Source: Solea solea (taxonomy: Eukaryota; Chordata; Actinopteri; Pleuronectiformes; Soleidae). Taken from it: a DNA stretch of 64,000 bases. Under the pieces are notes generated by a model. The model was not told where the DNA came from and searched no databases. It was given only the letters and a program-made list of their open reading frames with translations. Below, piece by piece: positions 47,201 through 57,541 of the stretch (positions are counted from its first letter, which is position 1; each line of letters starts with the position of its first letter). The position numbers and the translations under genes were made by a program. The stretch covers positions 20,086,886 through 20,150,885 of the forward strand of contig NC_081138.1 in NCBI RefSeq assembly GCF_958295425.1, in the 5' to 3' direction.

Positions 47201-50200
47201 CACACAGTATACTGAGGTACGATTCACAAAAGGTTTAAATATACCATAAACTCAAACAACAGAGATAATGTTTATGTGACTTTTAATTAAAATTCTAATG
47301 AAATGTCGGACTCATTTCTCCAGCCTGCAGAAACAACAGAATGTGGCTACGTTATTTAAATTTTTTTTTTGTGCTTGCTAATACACTGCATCTAATCTTC
47401 ACAGTTTCTTACGTTGCATGAATAATTCATAATAAAGCAATTAAACATCTTGGCATTCTCCACAAAAACAACATTTCTGGAAGACTCTTAAACAGACCCA
47501 CGGTTTGCCGTCAACTTTTGATCAAGTGAAATCCTTTAAATGCAAATGTCACATGCAAAAGTAAAAAAAACTGGTGCATACAGTGCTGCATTAATTCTTG
47601 TCATTTTGGCTCGTGCTTCAGTGAGGTCTTCTTTAACTTAGTTGTCATCGAATTGGTTTTCTAGGTTGGGGCTTTTCCATCGGTTCAGAGTTCCAGATGC
47701 ACAGCTGGAGACTGTTCATCTTTGTGTGTCTCTTCCCTGTGCTGGCTGCACTCATCGGAGTCATCTTCATGCCAGAGAGCCCACGTTTCCTCCTGGAGGT
47801 GAGATTACTAAAACTTGAGGCTGACTGATATGGGGTTTTTTATGGCTCATGCCAAATTTGATCTTTAGAAATCTGAAAGCTGCGTTATTTATCGGCTAAT
47901 GGCTGATATATGGCTTTTTTTCTTTTGTTGAAAACGTATGAACTAAAAACTCACTAACTAAATACATAAACTAGGTCATCCAAAAAAAATCAAAAGCTGA
48001 CTTGGCAGCATTTGTAATAATTTGCTGATTAATTATATTATAATCTGCACATGGTAAATATTGACCTGCCAGAGGTTCTTACAAGGCAAATCCCACTATT
48101 CATTGTGCCAGTGTACAGTGTTAAAACATCGAGCTGTGATTGGTTAAAAAAACTGATGAGTCATCAGACACCACAGCAACATCCCACTGCCGTGCAAAGG
48201 TAACGAAGGACTGTTAAGATATCACCAGAACACCACCCGCCCCTGTTTCCCATCCAGGACAATGTCAGGCCTTTAACCACATGTGGTATTGTGTTTGTAT
48301 GTTACTGCTGCAACATGTTCATATCACACAAACCCCCAAGTTATCACACATTGGCCCTTCTGATAAGAGGCAGACCTCATGGGAAAACTGGCCTTATCTA
48401 GCTATTTTTTATGTGGGAAATTGTCAAAATAACCAACTACATAATAAAGTCACAAATCACTCACAGAGCTGATCTGTTCCCCCACAGTGTAAATACACTC
48501 TTTTTGGCATGTTTTTCATGCTTCACATCCAGGCCTTGATCCAGATTTGACCAAAATCCTGACTCTGCATCGCCACCAAAACCAAACATTTCTTCATTGA
48601 CCCATAACCCTACACATTCAAACGATTTGAAATCATGCTGTGTACAAACAGATAGACTTAACGGGGACATTTGTCAGTAACAGGAAAGTGTGTGTGTGTG
48701 TGTTTCTTTCTTTTTCATTTGTTATAGAGCGCCCGGCATGATGAGGCCTGGATGATCCTGAGACAAGTTCATGACACGAACTGGAAGGCCAAGGGGGAGC
48801 CAGAGAGAGTTTTCACTGTAAGACTTAAGCGTAACTAAAGTGTGTAAATATAATCCATTTAGGCCCAATAAGCTGCGTTACGGTTAATCACTATAAAGAA
48901 GCACAAAACCATCCAAACATCCATTTTCTACCGCTTTATCCTCCACAGGAGGGTTGCGGGGGGGTGCTGTGCCAATCTCAGCTGATAGGGCGAGAGGCGG
49001 GTACACCCTGGACAGTCTGCCAGTCCAACACAAAGCCACATATAGGGACAAACAACTATTCACTGTCACACCTATGGTCAATTTAGAGTGTCCAATTTTA
49101 CCTAATATTGCATGTTTTTGGACTGTTGGAGGAAGCCAGAGAACCCAAAGAAAACCCGCGCACACACGGGGAGAACTTGCAAACTCCATGCCGAAAGGTC
49201 CTAGTTCTAACCAGGGCTCGAATCCGAGTCTTCTTGCTGCAAAGGCAAGAGCGCTAACCACAGACCGTGTGGCCCAGCACAAAACCAATCAATCTTAATT
49301 TATATTTTTAAGCAGTAGGTCATGTAATTAAAAAAAGAGAAGCTAAACTTGCTGACAAAACAACAGGAACAGGGAAAAACAACAGTACAAATGTTACAAA
49401 GTTGTCGGGCGGTTAATTCACTCACTGAGTAAAAACAGTTTATGGACTACAACAGTTAATGAAGATGAAAGTCTTAAACTCTTTCTTTGTCTCTTTGTGA
49501 AGGCGACCAACATTAAGACCCCAGAGACACAGGAGGATGAGTTCATAGAGATCCAGAGTGACACCGGCACTGCCTTCCAGCGGTGGACTGTCAGACACAC
49601 GACTATGCTGCAACAGGTTCACCAAAATCACCGCTACACTAGAACAGAATATGCCAACCCCCATTCGTTTTCACGCAGGAATAACATGTGCCTCTCTTGT
49701 CTTGCTTTCAGGTGATGGCTAACATCATGTCCTTATCAGCGCCAGAGCTCAGACTGCAAGGTCTCTTCCTGGTTATTGTCTGGTTCTGCTTGGCTTTCAG
49801 GTACAAAATAACCACACATTTTAACCTTATTAAAAATGGACAGAGTCTTCAGGTGTCAGTAAACATATCCGTAAGTTTATGTTATCCATTGCTAATTTCA
49901 GGTCTTCTTTAATCAAGCATTGTGTCAATTTTGTGTGATTGCCAGCTAGCATTGTTCAGTAGGAGCCTGGTTGCAGGTGATGCCTCTGAACTTCTAGATG
50001 CAAAACCTCAACATGACACTGGCCAAATTGCAATTCTGGAGTCTTCAAAATGGGAGTTTGGACTCTTTTTTTTGCCGCTTGATTTTAACCCACAATCACA
50101 TGTGGACATTAAAACCTACAGGTTTTCTTTTACCTTGAATCTTTGTTCTTTGGACATCTTGTGATTTGCTGTTCCTTAAGTTCAAACTGAATTGGGAAAG

Positions 50201-53200
50201 AAAGCTGAAAGCGGTTTTTGGCGCCTGATACTTTGAATAATTTATAGTCTGACTTTCATCTTCAAAAGCTAGTAACCACGAACAGCCCTCAATCGGTGGT
50301 GAAAATTTTGGGGTCATGGTCGTCCGTTTTAATGTCAATTTATGTGTTTTTGACTTTTACTGTAACCGCGATGCTGATGTCATGGTCAGGTCTCGTCTGG
50401 GACTAACCTGGTTAAATACATAAAATACATTTCTGCTAACATTTCCTCAGGTACTCCATTAGTATTTGTGTTGCTATGTTTGCTACGTTATGTTATGGAA
50501 GGGATAAAATTTGGTTCATCTAAATGTATTATGTCTTGAATGGTTGAATGTGGAGAACAGAGGAAGTATGACAGATAAACAGAACTGCAGCAGTTATTGT
50601 CTTTATGGGCATTCATATGCAGATAACTGTTCATAGACAGCGGCCAAACACTCACTAGTGTTGGAAAAATGTGGTTGTAGACTGGTTTAAAGTCAATAAT
50701 GGCAGAGGTAACCAAAAACTGCAGTCAAGAGGCAGAAACATGGTCTAAATACAATGGAGAATGAATCACATAAGGACCCATTTTGCTGGAACACTTAGAC
50801 AAACAGGCAGAGAGCACGTGCAAAAGGGCAGGTGTATATATACACACACTAGTTGAGTGGAGATAATTAGACACAGGTGGAACACATTGGGGCAGGTGCA
50901 GGTAATCAAGGGGGCGGGAAACACAGGAGATCAGGAAGTGAAGACACCTGAAACAAGATGACATATATTTCAAAATAAAACAGGAAATTACAAAAATGTG
51001 CTCGTATAACAAAAATGAAGGACATGACCATATAGAAACTGTAAGAGTAGATGTCATATAGAATGCCCCAAAAATATTGCCTCCAGAGGCTGATGTGACA
51101 CCAGGATGTTGAGGTGGTGTTTTGTGTTCAGTTTTTGTCTTAAATAAGCCTCCCTGTTGTTTCTGTGTGCATTAGCTATCACGGGCTGGGAGTGTGGTTC
51201 CCTGATATGATCAAGTACATGCAGTATGAGGAATACGAATCAAAGGTGCGAGTGTTCCACCGGGAGCGCGTGGAACGCTTCCATTTCAACTTCTCTCTTG
51301 TCAACCAAATACACCGGGAGGGAGAGTACATCCATGACAAGTAGGTTCCCTCAACACTGGCTCTCTGCAGTATCAAAATGTTTTAGGTCACACTTCAAAA
51401 TTCGTTTTTTCCTGCTGCTTTGATGTCGTCTCTTTCGCTTTCACTTAGGTTCGCAAACATTGAGATCAAGTCTGTGAAGTTTGAGGATTCTCTGTTTGAG
51501 AACTGCTACTTTGAGGATATCAAGTCAACCAACACCTTCTTTGAGAACTGCACCTTGAAAAACACTGTCTTCTACAACACAGGTAGGCTCACTCTACCTC
51601 ATCATTTACATGATGGTAAAAATGCTAATGAGGATATTAATCCTCTGCTCTTCTCTCTCTAGATCTCTGGAAGGAAAAGTTCAAAGAATGTCGAATGGAG
51701 AACACCACCTTCCTCCACCCAAAGAAGGGCTGCCATCTAAACTTCCAGGAGGAAAATGACATTGTCATCTACATCGTCAGCTTCCTGGGCAGTTTGGCTG
51801 TGTTGCCTGGCAACATCATCTCAGCATTATTCATGGACAAGATAGGACGGATCAGAATTATAGGTAAGCTTGGGAAAAAGTGCCAAAGCAGCAGGAGTAC
51901 AGTAATGTAAAGATAGAAGATTTTGCTATAACAGTTCTTTCTTTACCTACCTACCTACCTACCTATAGGTGGTTCGATGCTGGCATCGTCTGCCTGCACT
52001 TTCCTGCTGCTGTTAAGTTTTAGTCAAGGAGCTGTAATATGTTGGCAGTGCATCTTCTATGGCGTCAGTGTAGCAGCCTGGAATGGACTAGAGGTCATTT
52101 CTGTGGAACTCTATCCATCCTCTAAGAGGTACGGTTCAACTCTATCCATCTGTTTCTGTTCTAGCACCACCATCATTTTACAAATTCTTTTTCCCTTCAT
52201 CCCCATCTAAATCCATGTTTTACTTTTTGAGTTACACTGATGACAGCCAGACAGATAAATGCAGCCAAAAACGCACATCCTTCTTGGTGGATCACAAACT
52301 TCTGTTTTCACAATTTACATTAAAGGTAGGGTTGGAGATCCTGGAAAAGTTGTTTGAGCAGGCTACATTTTGAATTTGAAAGTCCTCCGAAGCTACACCT
52401 CCAGAGCACAAGAACGTGCAATGGGGGTTGTGTTGGTTACACACGGATTCACAAGCGGGATTTTTCAGTGACGCTAACTTTTTTGGACACTTCAAATACG
52501 CTCAAATGGCATGAACCACCATGGCATCACTTTCCAGCTCTTCCTGGGCTTTTAGTTGTTGCCACTGTTCAAATGCAGCACCGATGTTCACTCGTTGTCT
52601 TCTGAGCTTATGCGTTTAGTGCACGAAGAGGGGTACGTGCATATGATTGGATGGTGTTTTTACAGGCCTCTCCGTTCCACAGGTGACATGGAGGCATTTA
52701 TAATTTGGTGACAATGCATTAATTAATTATTGCATCAATTAATAATTGACTGTTAAACTTGATTTTTGAGTTGGTGTCAGTGGTGGAAATTTCTTGTAAG
52801 GTCGGTTGGTAAATACAATATTCGTAAAACATATTTGCTGTCGGCTGCAAAAGTGACAGTGCAGATACTCCCAGAGGACCTGCACAATTAGTTACCGTAA
52901 TAGTGCCATGGCTTGCATTCTAAGCAGCAGTGTCTAATGTGTGTATCCCATAGAGTGTATAAAATTAAGCTGTGGCTGCAGTGTCTCTGGTTTAACAGCA
53001 CCCCGTTAAGCAGGTGTCAGTGCTGCCATGCATAAGTAAATTCTCCTTGTAACTCTTACTTTACACACAACACTATATGCATCTAAGCATTCCTTCCTTC
53101 TGATTTTACAGGGGCACAGCATTCGGTATCCTGAATGGAGTCTGTAAGTTTGCAGCCATTATTGCCAGCTTCATCTTTGCGGCCTTCATCGGCATCACTA

Positions 53201-53295
53201 AGATCATCCCCATCTTCCTGGCCTTCGCTGCTCTCGTCTGTGGCGGTCTGGTTGCTCTCAAACTGCCCGAAACCCGGGAGAAAATCCTGTCGTGA
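40231..53295 (+). CDS. sv2b: Synaptic vesicle glycoprotein 2B-type transporter, complete
   Basis: Twelve exons join in frame to 693 codons (40231-40708, 44455-44635, 47013-47164, 47665-47798, 48728-48817, 49503-49616, 49712-49800, 51176-51340, 51449-51582, 51663-51863, 51969-52128, 53112-53295). SV2 proteins are twelve-helix major-facilitator-fold proteins of neurosecretory vesicles that regulate release and synaptotagmin. Visible are an acidic tail with MYEGEYQGIPHPDE (residues 58-71), TM1 about 117-140, the MFS motif GGLCDKMGRRK (175-185), and RGEHLSWLCMFWMLGG (241-256). The large luminal loop (about 424-545) has pentapeptide-like CxF repeats and three N-glycosylation sequons (N451, N501, N526). 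The tail and the C-terminal half fit SV2B best: GIPHPD, FLGSLAVLPGNIISAL, GTAFGILNG. As in SV2B, the long N-terminal segment of SV2A/C is absent. Length is close to human SV2B (683). Unusual residues: D134-G135 in TM1 and E621 near TM10. Confidence 0.95.
43150..43340 (+). repeat. Interspersed repeat, copy 2 of 2
   Basis: TACTGTGCAAAAGCTTTATT at the start and GAATAAACCTGGCGTAATAG downstream parallel the copy at 25524-25760. It lies in the sv2b intron after coding exon 1. Confidence 0.55.
44431..44448. repeat. (GT)9 tract next to sv2b acceptor
   Basis: It ends 6 nt before the exon that starts at 44455, replacing most of the polypyrimidine tract. Confidence 0.98.
44455..44635 (+). CDS. sv2b: sv2b coding exon 2
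   Basis: 181 nt, acceptor TTTGCAG right after a (GT)9 tract, donor TTTGG/GTGAGA. It encodes TM2, MFS motif A (GGLCDKMGRRK) and TM3 to the start of TM4. Its length is not a multiple of three, so skipping would shift the frame. Confidence 0.95.
44636..47012 (+). other. sv2b intron (2.4 kb) with LINE fragment
   Basis: Apart from the LINE fragment at 45105-45915 it is AT-rich DNA with A and T runs. Nothing else was recognised. Confidence 0.8.
45105..45915 (-). mobile_element. Degraded LINE reverse-transcriptase fragment
   Basis: Minus-strand frames give MKCFERLVM near 45912, a diverged FNTIIP-like stretch, VEMIVDVQKTRIVPLSLYI, VHLSNTLTW, a FYRCVVESTATPCIT block and a C-terminal CSLPSPADTSTLADAE block. 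These match in order the RT C-terminal region of the abundant fish L2/CR1-like LINEs. Stops and frameshifts separate the blocks, so this is a dead copy. It is antisense to sv2b. Confidence 0.8.
47013..47164 (+). CDS. sv2b: sv2b coding exon 3
   Basis: 152 nt, acceptor TTTCTCCTACAG, donor TACG/GTAAAA followed at once by a CA microsatellite. It encodes IGGSIPIVYTYF (TM4) and RGEHLSWLCMFW (TM5). W252 corresponds to SV2A W300. Confidence 0.95.
47165..47664 (+). other. sv2b intron (0.5 kb)
   Basis: CA repeat at its 5' end, then AT-rich DNA with no recognised element. Confidence 0.85.
47170..47206. repeat. (CA)n tract next to sv2b donor
   Basis: About 18 CA units with one CG interruption, starting five bases after the exon 47013-47164 donor GT. 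Confidence 0.98.
47665..47798 (+). CDS. sv2b: sv2b coding exon 4
   Basis: 134 nt, acceptor GGTTTTCTAG, donor GAG/GTGAGA. It encodes WGFSIGSEFQMHSWR, TM6 and the MPESPRFLLE motif typical of this transporter family after helix 6. Confidence 0.95.
47799..48727 (+). other. sv2b intron (0.9 kb)
   Basis: Nothing recognised besides the (GT)8 tract at 48688-48703 near the acceptor. Confidence 0.85.
48728..48817 (+). CDS. sv2b: sv2b coding exon 5
   Basis: 90 nt (30 codons, phase 0 at both ends). The acceptor TTGTTATAG has a (GT)8 tract 24 nt upstream; the donor is ACT/GTAAGA. It encodes the cytoplasmic loop part RHDEAWMILRQVHDTN, strongly conserved in SV2 proteins. Confidence 0.95.
48912..49275 (-). 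mobile_element. tRNA-headed SINE, near-complete copy with target-site duplication
   Basis: Reverse complement of the SINE at 7074-7426: tail CATCCATTTTCTACCGCTTT at the left, GTACACCCTGGACAGTCTGC, CCTATGGTCAATTTAGAGTG and GGGGAGAACTTGCAAACTCC. The head is at the right. A 12-bp duplication AGCACAAAACCA flanks it (48900-48911 and 49276-49287). It sits antisense in the sv2b intron before the exon at 49503. Confidence 0.92.
49503..49616 (+). CDS. sv2b: sv2b coding exon 6
   Basis: 114 nt, phase 0 at both ends, acceptor CTCTTTGTGAAG, donor CAG/GTTCAC (a weaker donor). It encodes IKTPETQEDEFIEIQSDTGT of the central cytoplasmic loop. The SV2-typical Trp after DTGT is replaced by Ala. Confidence 0.93.
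49712..49800 (+). CDS. sv2b: sv2b coding exon 7
   Basis: 89 nt, acceptor CTTGCTTTCAG, donor AG/GTACAA. It encodes the end of the central loop and most of TM7 (LFLVIVWFCLAF). Confidence 0.93.
49801..51175 (+). other. sv2b intron (1.4 kb)
   Basis: It contains a candidate interspersed repeat at 50720-51050. The rest shows nothing recognisable. Confidence 0.8.
50720..51050. repeat. Candidate interspersed repeat, purine-rich family copy 1
   Basis: It shares the ordered anchors ATTAGACACAGGTG, GGTAATCAAGGG, GGAAGTGAAGACACC and AAATAAAACAGGAAA with widespread fish repeats. It also resembles the segment at 56150-56530. Confidence 0.4.
51176..51340 (+). CDS. sv2b: sv2b coding exon 8
   Basis: 165 nt, acceptor GTGTGCATTAG, donor CAA/GTAGGT. 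It encodes YHGLGVWFPDMIKYMQ and the start of the luminal loop with the first sequon NFS (N451) and NQIHREGEYIHDK. Confidence 0.95.
51449..51582 (+). CDS. sv2b: sv2b coding exon 9
   Basis: 134 nt, acceptor GCTTTCACTTAG, donor ACAG/GTAGGC. It encodes the luminal pentapeptide-like repeat region (FEDSLFENCYFEDI) with the sequon NCT (N501). In mammals this loop is the part of SV2 recognised by botulinum neurotoxin A. Confidence 0.95.
51663..51863 (+). CDS. sv2b: sv2b coding exon 10
   Basis: 201 nt, acceptor CTTCTCTCTCTAG, donor ATAG/GTAAGC. It encodes the end of the luminal loop with the sequon NTT (N526) and a GC pair matching the conserved loop cysteines. TM8 (IYIVSFLGSLAVLPGN) and the second-half MFS motif MDKIGR follow. 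Confidence 0.95.
51945..51964. repeat. (ACCT)5 tract forming sv2b acceptor
   Basis: Five ACCT units immediately followed by ATAG and the exon at 51969. Confidence 0.95.
51969..52128 (+). CDS. sv2b: sv2b coding exon 11
   Basis: 160 nt. The acceptor CTATAG is preceded by an ACCT tetranucleotide repeat; the donor is AGAG/GTACGG. It encodes TM9, TM10 and AAWNGLEVISVELYPSS. W617 corresponds to SV2A W666. E621 replaces the Asp that I recall in human SV2A, B and C. Confidence 0.95.
52129..53111 (+). other. sv2b last intron (1.0 kb)
   Basis: No repeat or exon recognised. Confidence 0.8.
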
Positions 53296-54480
53296 AAAGC
53301 CAAGGACCTGCAGCCTCCAGGCTCCAAACACAGGAAAAGCATTTTGTTGTATCAGCGTAAACTGAAATGGGATGCCAAGAAAACAAAGCGCCGTCCTGTA
53401 CTTGCTGTGTTCATCAGTCTCTTGTGGTTATTCTCTATAAAATGTTTAAAAACCTGTTTGGTTGCCTACATGGACCTGTTGTTGCTTCCTGTTCCTTCAG
53501 TGAGCTCCACAGGCTGCACAGCTTTTCTGACAGGAACTAATGTTTGTCTTTTCCTTTTATTTCCCATTTACTGCCCACACATACACATACACATACACAT
53601 ACACACGCAGGGTAGTTTGAGACTTGTTTATATAAAATTAAATACGGGATGAAATTGTGTCTGTGCGTGAAAGGTGATGTAGTTCATGTTACCATGTTGT
53701 GCTTTGATTTCATCCCCTGCTGGACAAAAAAAGGAGAGTGTGAGTTATAACTGGAAGTGGATTTGAAGCCTCACAGCCTCAGCTCAACATCACCGCTGGT
53801 GTTATTGAGAGAAAACACCTCTTTTGTTCTCTCTTTATATATTCTGCACTATCCCGTGGTGTCTATAGTCTTTTACAATACATGTTATTGCTCAGTTTGT
53901 TCTCTGTAGACAAAAACCTGGATTGACCGTCTTGTTTTATGTAGGAGATGTTTTTATAAGATCAAGTCCGACTGTTCATTTCTTCAAATTGATCGAAATC
54001 CAATCTGAAGAGCCAACTGGATTATTCCTCCTGTTTATTCGTCTTATTCTCGACTCTGAGACATTGTGTCATGTCCTTAAGTGTAGCGCTGTGTTCTGTA
54101 GATGGTGATAACGTAGAATCGGTCTTTTCTGTCACATCTTGCCATGACAATGTGTAACTGAACCGTTTGTTTATTGATTTTTTTTTTGTCTTTATTTTCT
54201 AAAAAAAAAAGAGAATGTTACAAAACTGTGAGATTTCATGTTTTGATATTACACTCTTATTTTAAGGTTCCGATGTTTTACTGAAATGGAGCATGTTGTG
54301 GGATTTTTTTGTTGTTTTTTGTGTGTGTGGTTGTTGTCCACGTTACTGTGAATTCAATGAAACACAACAGTCTGATTACCGATACTATATTTGTTGTTGT
54401 ACATATTGTAGACCTGTGTATATTAGCTGTAAAATAGTAACTCCATCATTACTTGAATAAAGTTGCTTGTGATCTTGTTT
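53112..54480 (+). CDS. sv2b: sv2b coding exon 12 and 3' UTR
   Basis: The acceptor is TGATTTTACAG; coding 53112-53295 ends KLPETREKILS then TGA (53293-53295). It holds TM11 and TM12; CK at residues 644-645 matches SV2A K694. The 3' UTR is about 1.18 kb, T-rich, with an ACACAT repeat at 53576-53607, and ends near the AATAAA at 54456. Confidence 0.93.
53576..53607. repeat. ACACAT/ACAC repeat in sv2b 3' UTR
   Basis: Five short ACACAT-type units within the untranslated region. Confidence 0.9.
54456..54461 (+). terminator. Polyadenylation signal AATAAA of sv2b
   Basis: AATAAA is followed 10-25 nt later by a GTGATCTTGTTTTTTCC GT/T-rich element, as expected around a cleavage site. An ATTAAA near 53637 could serve as a shorter-UTR alternative. 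Confidence 0.8.
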
Positions 54481-55610
54481 TTTCCTGGTAAATGTAGAAT
54501 ATTACACTGGACACAGAGGATTTCGGCTGCTTTTTTCCATTACTATGTCAAAACATATATACAGAGGCTATAAGAATGTTCAATATAGAGTGTCTCATAT
54601 CCTTTTTTACAGCACAAACCATAGGCAATCTGATAAAACGTGAGCAAAAAGTACTCAAAATGTTTAAAATTGGATTGAATTTGTGCAATTTGGAAAACAC
54701 ATTTTCTCAAGCCTGATTATGTGACGTATAAACACACAGCCCTAGGATGTCCATATAAAGGAGCTGTGTATTATTCCCATGGAAATTTACCAAGGGTTAA
54801 ACAGGTCAAGCCAAATGTTAAGACACAGATTCAACGTCCTATTTCAACTTGAATGAAACATTTTCTCATATCCCAGGGCTTTATATGAAATCACAACAAA
54901 GGGGAAATGCAAACATTGAGATTTTTTTATTTATTTTGCAATGTAAAAATAATGGTGACTATCAAGAGACAAGTCAAAATGATTTTTTATAATTATTATC
55001 TATGCTGTGTAATGGTCTTGACCCACCTTGTACTTCAGGCATAATAGCAGTGAGTGGGAGCTCAACGTTACTGTTCCCATGTCAGTGCCAGCTGTGTGTT
55101 GGGGGATATGAAGGGCTTGTAAAAACATGGTAGGATACAGGAGTGAGCAAGTGCTGGGAGCAGGAGTGTGTGTTTACTCTGGCAGAGGTGTGAAGAATCT
55201 GTCCACTGGATTTATCACACACTGGCAGACTGGAGGTCAAACGAGCATGAGAGTCATGTTTTCTCTGGAATCAATATTAAAAAAAAAAAAAAAAAAATTG
55301 TCTTGATAATTATAGAGGGAGGTTTAGCCAACCAGCGCTTGCTCACATTAATGACAGCTAATGTTCTTAGAATTCAAGTAGAGGCAGAGAAATTAAATAG
55401 AATATCCAGTAATCAACACTTTGGTACTTGCTCAGCAGTTACATGTTTTTATATATATATATTTATTTATTTTTCTGTGTAATTGTGTGTGATGTCACTG
55501 CCTCACAATTGGATGACATTTACTGTCCACCTTTGGCTAACCCCTCCAGCACCAGCTATGTTTCACACCTAGGGTGCAAAATGTATTACCCTCACCTGCC
55601 ATCTCACCCC

Positions 55611-55611
<1 letters not shown>

Positions 55612-55652
<41 letters not shown>

Positions 55653-55890
55653 CACTCCATTCATTGTGAGGACCCTCATAGACATACTGTATTCCCTAGC
55701 CCCTTACCCTAACCTTACCCATCACAACTCCCTAAACTTAACCTCAACTAAATTCTAACCACATAACCAGGTCTAAACCAGTTCTGTGAGGACCAGCCAA
55801 AATGTCCTCACTCTGTATGGTTTATATAATTTTTGGTTCTCACAAAGCAACAAATACAAGAACACACACACACACAAACACACATTAACA
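55612..55890 (+). repeat. Microsatellite-associated fish repeat
   Basis: A (CA)18 tract is followed by TGTGAGGACCCTCATAGACA, a TTCCCTAGCCCCTTACCCTA block, GTGAGGACCAGCCAAAATGT, and a second CA tract. I recognise this arrangement as a frequent teleost interspersed repeat. Confidence 0.65.
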
Positions 55891-56149
55891 AATATTACCA
55901 CAAAAATAGTCTATTTCACATAAAAATAGTATATGAGTTCCAAGGTTTCATTTATACCATATGGCCATGAAGTGACATTACACTTTTATCAGCAAATTTT
56001 TTTACTTTTAGTGGTAGGAATATAGATTATTTTGAATTGCTTATATGTGGAGGCAGAGTGTTCTTATTTGAAAGCGCCAGTTTGAAATGAAAACATGTTT
56101 GTATAGATGTAGACAAAGTGTTCACAACAAAGTAACGTTATGACTGATG

Positions 56150-56530
56150 AGACCGCATTTGAGAGGTTTTTACAAAAAGGAGGAGCCAAAATGCAGAAGT
56201 AAATTAGACTGACACCAAGGACTAGGGCTGAATCCAGATAAATCAAAATGAAAGAAAATATCCAAATGACAAAATGGACGGAGGCACAAGGGAAACAGGA
56301 GAGACAAGGCAAAAATTTGGCGGAAAAACACCCTAATACTAAAGGGAGGGGAGATAACGAGCCACAGGTGACAACGATTAGAAACAGGTGTGGGTAATCA
56401 GGGAAGGAGAGAGATTAAGTAGTGAGAAGGCAAGTGAAGAAAGAAAGTCAATATCAAAACCACTGAAATACAAATCACTGTCCATATGAAAAGTCCACAA
56501 AAACACCCACATCCATGACAACATCTAGTG
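56150..56530. repeat. Candidate interspersed repeat, purine-rich family copy 2
   Basis: It contains GATTAGAAACAGGTGTGGGT then AATCAGGGAAGG, paralleling the anchors of the 50720-51050 segment. Boundaries uncertain. Confidence 0.4.
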
Positions 56531-57386
56531 TGGATCGAAAAGGAATATCTTTTGTGTGTGTGTGTATTTTAAAACTAAATGGTTTTATGGCTGATTATAA
56601 TCACTTACTGTATACTTTTAGTGTAGGATTGATTTATGTTAGTCAACATTAAAATGCAAAAAATAATGTTAGAAATTATGTTTTATCATTTTGTTTTAAT
56701 TATTATTATTTGATTGTCAGAACAAGCATTTACTCTGCCTGAAAAAATATTTTACAGGGAGACTCCTATATGATTTTAGTGAGGAAAGTTTGTTGAAAAA
56801 AAATAATAGTGGGCTGAGCTAAAAAAATTACGCAAAAAACTTGTATTAGATCATCTGCTGTCGGGTTTAACGTACATGAACGAAACTTGGTACACACGTT
56901 CATTAGGTGGGGACGGTCAAAAGAAATTTAAAATAATTCCACATCTTTAAGTTCAAAGCACTAACTTGTCAAAATAACACTCATCACAGAATCACTGAAA
57001 AAATACAAGTCAACCATAAAGTTAAGAACAAAAGTTTTACTTGATATAAAGAAGTCAATACAAACAAGTTTTCAATGTCTAACATTACAGGCTGAAAGTA
57101 GCAGTGTCTGTATTTTAGTGTGGTGATGCATCACATGTACAGTGTTTTGTCATGTGTGGTTGTGGGTCAGTGGGGACAGGGGGGGTTAAAGTCCATTTAA
57201 AAAAAAATGTTAAAAATCTCGGTGACCATGTCCTGTCGGGCAGAGTGACGTAGCAGCCATTGAGCCATGTGTACAGTTTGGCAAGGTCCAACATCTAACA
57301 AAAAAAATAAAATAAATAAGAGTCAGCACACTTTAGTATTAAGTAAATATGGATTAAAACATTGAGTACCATCTGAAAGAACGTAC

Positions 57387-57541
57387 CTGAAGACATCACA
57401 TGTAAAAGGTGGAAAAGGTCGGTTCATCTTGGGCGAACTCCTGGTCGTAGAAGGGTCGGTTCATCTTGGGCTAGGTCATCACCAGGTTGTGGTGTCCAAC
57501 ATGGAGTCCTCTGATCCAGGAATGTGCTGCAGCCTTCATCT
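57387..57541 (-). other. Candidate exon with tandem acceptor and internal duplication
   Basis: The acceptor region ends GAAGAG, giving two AG choices two nucleotides apart. The donor is TTCAG/GTACGT. Inside, an 18-nt unit GCCCAAGATGAACCGACC occurs twice. Confidence 0.45.

Larger units (their letters stand above)
54482..56650. other. Intergenic region downstream of sv2b
   Basis: No coding exon recognised. It contains two candidate interspersed repeats (55612-55890 and 56150-56530) and an A17 run near 55280. Confidence 0.7.
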
